Of a DNA stretch of 8,489 nt, positions 6,010 through 8,489 are shown one piece after another (within the stretch, counting starts at the first letter, position 1; each line of letters starts with the position of its first letter). Location of the stretch: contig CACYDD010000180.1 of the NCBI GenBank assembly GCA_902773065.1, positions 1 through 8,489 of the forward strand, written 5' to 3'. This stretch comes from an uncultured Ruminococcus sp. GTDB lineage: Bacteria; Bacillota; Clostridia; Oscillospirales; Acutalibacteraceae. A program made the translations under genes and the position numbers. Under the pieces are notes generated by a model. That model was not told the origin of the DNA, did not search any database, and was given only the letters and a program-made list of their open reading frames with translations.

Positions 6010-6038
6010 TTGAATGTTATACACAATTATTATATAAT
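6010..6038 (+). promoter_or_regulatory. Promoter of the small acidic-protein gene
   Basis: TTGAAT (6010-6015) and TATAAT (6033-6038) are separated by 17 bases. The predicted start is near 6045, giving a leader of about 54 bases. No terminator is visible between the LuxR-type gene and this promoter, so some read-through is possible. Confidence 0.6.
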
Positions 6039-6098
6039 ATTATCACAACGTTGCGATATGCAATGCAGGGAAAGATAATAAAAATGAGGAGTATATGT

Positions 6099-6362
6099 AT
6101 GAAGGATATGAAAAACAACTGTTTATTTTTAATTTCAAATGATGAGTTTGACTATCGGATTTTCAGCTCAGTGGTTATGATTCCGGACTATGGGTATGCG
6201 ACAACATACGGGATTAGTATATCCGGGGATAATGTTCATGAATGTGTGGAAGATATCACAGACGAATTTGACAGATTAAAGAACTTTTGTGAATTGCTGT
6301 GCATAGAAAAAGCTTATCCGGAACATCTGAAAGATCTGGTGGAGGATTTTCTTGTTATGTAA
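6099..6362 (+). CDS. Small acidic protein, resembles DUF6514 type
   Basis: The 87-residue protein has no signal peptide, membrane segment or catalytic motif that I can see. Two conserved-looking blocks stand out: TYGISI in the middle, and an acidic helical end (VEDITDEFDRLKNFCELLCIEKAYPEHLKDLVEDFLVM). This resembles DUF6514, a family of unknown function in ruminococci and clostridia; the match is from memory and not verified. ATG 6099 is chosen because GAGGAG (6086-6091) lies 7 bases upstream. A longer reading from TTG 6051 would start near the promoter and swallow that binding site. It sits alone under its own promoter. Confidence 0.7.
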   Translation: MKDMKNNCLFLISNDEFDYRIFSSVVMIPDYGYATTYGISISGDNVHECVEDITDEFDRLKNFCELLCIEKAYPEHLKDLVEDFLVM

Positions 6363-6387
6363 AAATGGCATCAAAATACTTCTCGTA

Positions 6388-6410
6388 TAATTATACAAAA
6401 AGTATAATTA
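6388..6410. terminator. AT-only hairpin after the small gene, weak terminator candidate
   Basis: TAATTATAC (6388-6396) pairs perfectly with GTATAATTA (6402-6410) around an AAAAA loop, 25 bases after the stop codon. The stem has one G-C pair and is followed by ATAAAAATTT rather than a T-run, so termination is doubtful. Confidence 0.3.
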
Positions 6411-6427
6411 ATAAAAATTTATGCTTC

Positions 6428-6456
6428 TTTACTTTACAATTTGTTTATGATATAAT
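6428..6456 (+). promoter_or_regulatory. Extended -10 promoter of metG
   Basis: TTTACT (6428-6433) and TATAAT (6451-6456) are 17 bases apart. TG at 6448-6449 gives the same extended -10 (TGATATAAT) as the lipoprotein promoter. The predicted start is near 6463, leaving a leader of about 130 bases before the metG ATG. Confidence 0.65.
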
Positions 6457-6490
6457 TATATACAGTCACATTAAAAAGGCAATGATATCA

Positions 6491-6570
6491 ACGTATATTG
6501 TTATTCTTTATTGTTGTTTTTATTCTTTTGATTTTTAAGAATAAAGAAAAAAGAATAAATAATAATACGT
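6491..6570 (+). promoter_or_regulatory. Long imperfect hairpin in the metG leader
   Basis: ACGTAT (6491-6496) pairs with ATACGT (6565-6570), TTATTCTTT (6501-6509) with AAAGAATAA (6550-6558), and TTTATTCTT (6519-6527) with AAGAATAAA (6537-6545). TTATTCTTT also occurs at 6520-6528 and AAGAATAAA at 6551-6559, so the arms could pair in other registers. The structure ends ten bases before the GGGGG ribosome binding site (6580-6584). No T-box signature (GGGTGGNACCGCG) is present. A role in controlling metG is inference. Confidence 0.45.
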
Positions 6571-6592
6571 AGATCAAAAGGGGGACTTGTAT

Positions 6593-8489
6593 ATGCATAA
6601 GCATAACGGAGAAAAATTTTATATCACCACACCGATTTATTACCCATCGGGTAATCCGCATATTGGTCACTGCTACACCACAACAGCTTGTGACTCTATC
6701 GCAAGATACAGACGAATGCAGGGATATGATGTCATGTTCCTGACCGGTACAGATGAACATGGTCAGAAAATTGAGCAGAAGGCTGCCGAAACAGGCGTGA
6801 CTCCGAAACAGTATGTTGACGAGATCGTTGAAATTTTCAAAAAGCTCTGGAGCTGCATGAATATCAACTATGACAGATATATCCGTACAACGGATGATTA
6901 TCATGTTGAGTCCGTGCAGAAGATCTTTAAGGAGCTTTATGACAGAGGATATATCTACAAGGGCGAATACAAAGGAAAGTACTGTACGCCCTGCGAAAGC
7001 TTCTGGACAGATTCTCAGCTTATTGACGGTAAATGCCCCGACTGCGGCAGACCTGTTACCGAAGCAAAAGAAGAAGCGTATTTCTTTAAAATGTCACCAT
7101 TTGCTGACAGGATCGAAAAGCTTCTTACCGAAACCGATTATCTCCAGCCGAAAACAAGAGCTGTTGAGCTTGTCAACAACTTTATCAAACCGGGACTTGA
7201 AGATCTTTGCGTATCAAGAACAAGCTTTAAATGGGGTATTCCTGTAAGCTTTGACGAAAAGCATGTTGTATATGTATGGATCGATGCGCTCTCCAACTAT
7301 ATTACAGCACTGGGTTATCAAAACGAACAATACAACGACTATGAAAAGTTCTGGCCTGCTGATGTTCACATGGTTGCCAAGGATATCATGCGTTTCCATG
7401 CGATCATATGGCCCGCAATGCTGATGGCACTGGAAGAGCCGCTGCCGAAGCACCTCGCCGTACACGGCTGGATCACCTTTGATGGCAAAAAAATGGGTAA
7501 ATCCCTGGGCAATGTTGTTGATCCGTTCATGCTCAGCGAGCGTTACGGTGCAGATGCGATCCGTTACCACATTATGAGAGAAATGGCACTTGGTGCAGAT
7601 AGTTCCTTCTCCAACGAGATCATGATCAACCGCATTAATACCGACCTTGCAAACGGTCTGGGCAACCTTGTTTCAAGAACAGTCGCCATGGTGATCAAAT
7701 ATTTCGGCGGCACACTTCCCGAAGAAAGAGAAACAGGCGAGTTTGATAATGAACTGATCGCAGCTGCGACAGGACTTTCCGACATTGTGGACGACTATCT
7801 TGACAAAACACAGCTTAACAATGCCCTTGCGGAGATATTCAAGGTTGTTTCCCGTGCCAACAAATACATTGACGAAACAGCTCCATGGGTTCTTGCAAAG
7901 GATGAAAGCAAAAAAATCAGACTGGCAACTGTACTCTACAACCTTCTGGATACCATCAGGATCGTATCCACACTTCTGTCTGCCTTTATGCCGACCACCA
8001 TGCCGAAGGTATGGGAGCAGATCGGCGCAGCCGATACGGATGTAAGCTATGATAATGCAGCAACATTCGGCATTCTTCCAAAGAATGTTACTGTTCAGAA
8101 AGGGGATATCATTTTCCCCAGAATTGATGTTGACAAGGAAATTGAAGAGCTTAACAAGCTGATCAAGCCTGCCGAGGAGAAAACAGAAGAAAAGCCCGAA
8201 GGACTTGCTTTGATCGGAATAGAGGATTTTGCAAAAGTAGAACTTACTGTAGCAAAGGTTATCAATGCTGAGCCTATTAAAAAAGCAAAGAAGCTTCTGA
8301 AACTGACACTTGATGATGGTTCAGGCACAGAAAGAATTGTCGCCAGCGGCATTGCAAAATTCTACACCCCTGACGATCTGATCGGAAAAAGCGTTATCGT
8401 GGTATCAAACCTCAAACCTGCCGTTCTTTGCGGCGTGGAAAGCAACGGCATGATCCTCGCAGCCGACGACGGCGACAACATCAAAGTCA
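6593..8489 (+). CDS. metG: Methionyl-tRNA synthetase, partial at right edge
   Basis: The visible 632 codons encode a class I methionine-tRNA ligase, which charges initiator and elongator tRNA-Met in the cytoplasm. The adenylation site has HIGH at residues 23-26 (SGNPHIGH) and KMGKS at 300-304, a variant of KMSKS with Gly in place of Ser. A zinc knuckle is present (Cys131, Cys134, Cys148, Cys151). GTDEHGQKIEQ, the WIDALSNY stretch and VDPFMLSERYGADAIRYH are typical of the family. A helical anticodon-binding region includes ANKYIDETAPWVLAK. From about residue 545 (DFAKVELTVAKV) a C-terminal EMAP/Trbp111-type tRNA-binding domain begins. The frame is open to the last base; only the end of that domain is missing. 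The start is ATG 6593, eight bases after GGGGG at 6580-6584. Confidence 0.97.
   Translation, partial: MHKHNGEKFYITTPIYYPSGNPHIGHCYTTTACDSIARYRRMQGYDVMFLTGTDEHGQKIEQKAAETGVTPKQYVDEIVEIFKKLWSCMNINYDRYIRTTDDYHVESVQKIFKELYDRGYIYKGEYKGKYCTPCESFWTDSQLIDGKCPDCGRPVTEAKEEAYFFKMSPFADRIEKLLTETDYLQPKTRAVELVNNFIKPGLEDLCVSRTSFKWGIPVSFDEKHVVYVWIDALSNYITALGYQNEQYNDYEKFWPADVHMVAKDIMRFHAIIWPAMLMALEEPLPKHLAVHGWITFDGKKMGKSLGNVVDPFMLSERYGADAIRYHIMREMALGADSSFSNEIMINRINTDLANGLGNLVSRTVAMVIKYFGGTLPEERETGEFDNELIAAATGLSDIVDDYLDKTQLNNALAEIFKVVSRANKYIDETAPWVLAKDESKKIRLATVLYNLLDTIRIVSTLLSAFMPTTMPKVWEQIGAADTDVSYDNAATFGILPKNVTVQKGDIIFPRIDVDKEIEELNKLIKPAEEKTEEKPEGLALIGIEDFAKVELTVAKVINAEPIKKAKKLLKLTLDDGSGTERIVASGIAKFYTPDDLIGKSVIVVSNLKPAVLCGVESNGMILAADDGDNIKV

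Noticed and set aside
6482..6538. An 18-codon leader peptide (ATG to TAA) in the metG leader
   Set aside because: The A/G-rich stretch is only two bases from the ATG, there is no run of Met codons, and the frame is explained by the T-rich arm of the hairpin.
6463..6592. A T-box riboswitch upstream of metG
   Set aside because: The conserved GGGTGGNACCGCG-type element and a terminator/antiterminator pair are absent.
1..8489. CRISPR array, transposase, phage genes, toxin-antitoxin pair or defence island
   Set aside because: No regularly spaced repeats, integrase or transposase motifs, tRNA, or nuclease/toxin signatures were seen. The lone XRE gene has no toxin-like partner, and its neighbour is a surface protein.

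Overview
The window looks like ordinary chromosome from a low-to-moderate GC, Gram-positive gut anaerobe of the Clostridia, most like Ruminococcus or relatives (Oscillospiraceae). That is inference, not a database result. It rests on strong AGGAGG-type ribosome binding sites, sigma-A promoters with extended -10 boxes, an E/S-rich cell-surface protein with a C-terminal anchor, a lipobox lipoprotein, a bacterial MetRS with a C-terminal tRNA-binding domain, and a small protein resembling the DUF6514 type common in ruminococci. No phage, transposase, CRISPR array, rRNA or tRNA is visible.

Left part (1-2620). The probable start of a leftward gene lies at the window edge, with a good promoter at 81-109. 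Next is a leftward gene (309-1910, TTG start) for a secreted, membrane- or wall-anchored protein: signal peptide, beta-rich ectodomain, a 75-residue Glu/Ser linker, a hydrophobic anchor and a basic tail. It diverges from a small XRE-type repressor gene (2105-2467). The 194-bp region between them carries two facing promoters and several repeated or palindromic motifs that could be operators. Past the regulator, 2529-2607 holds a decayed copy of the 3' end of the surface-protein gene, so this locus once had, or recombined with, a second copy.

Middle part (2700-4520). A lipoprotein gene (2788-3357) has a near-consensus promoter and its own terminator. A D-2-hydroxyacid dehydrogenase gene (3493-4443) follows with an intact catalytic Arg-Glu-His set and a strong terminator. 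Each looks monocistronic.

Right part (4600-8489). An orphan LuxR-type regulator with PAS-like sensory segments (4662-5912) is followed by a small acidic protein of unknown function (6099-6362) with its own promoter. Then comes metG (methionyl-tRNA synthetase), which runs off the right edge. The metG leader has a clear promoter and a long A/T-rich inverted repeat just upstream of the ribosome binding site, but no T-box signature.

The genes do not form one pathway. The most system-like unit is the divergent XRE regulator/surface-protein pair with its repeated intergenic motifs and the nearby pseudogene scar. I see no clear new defence or mobile system.
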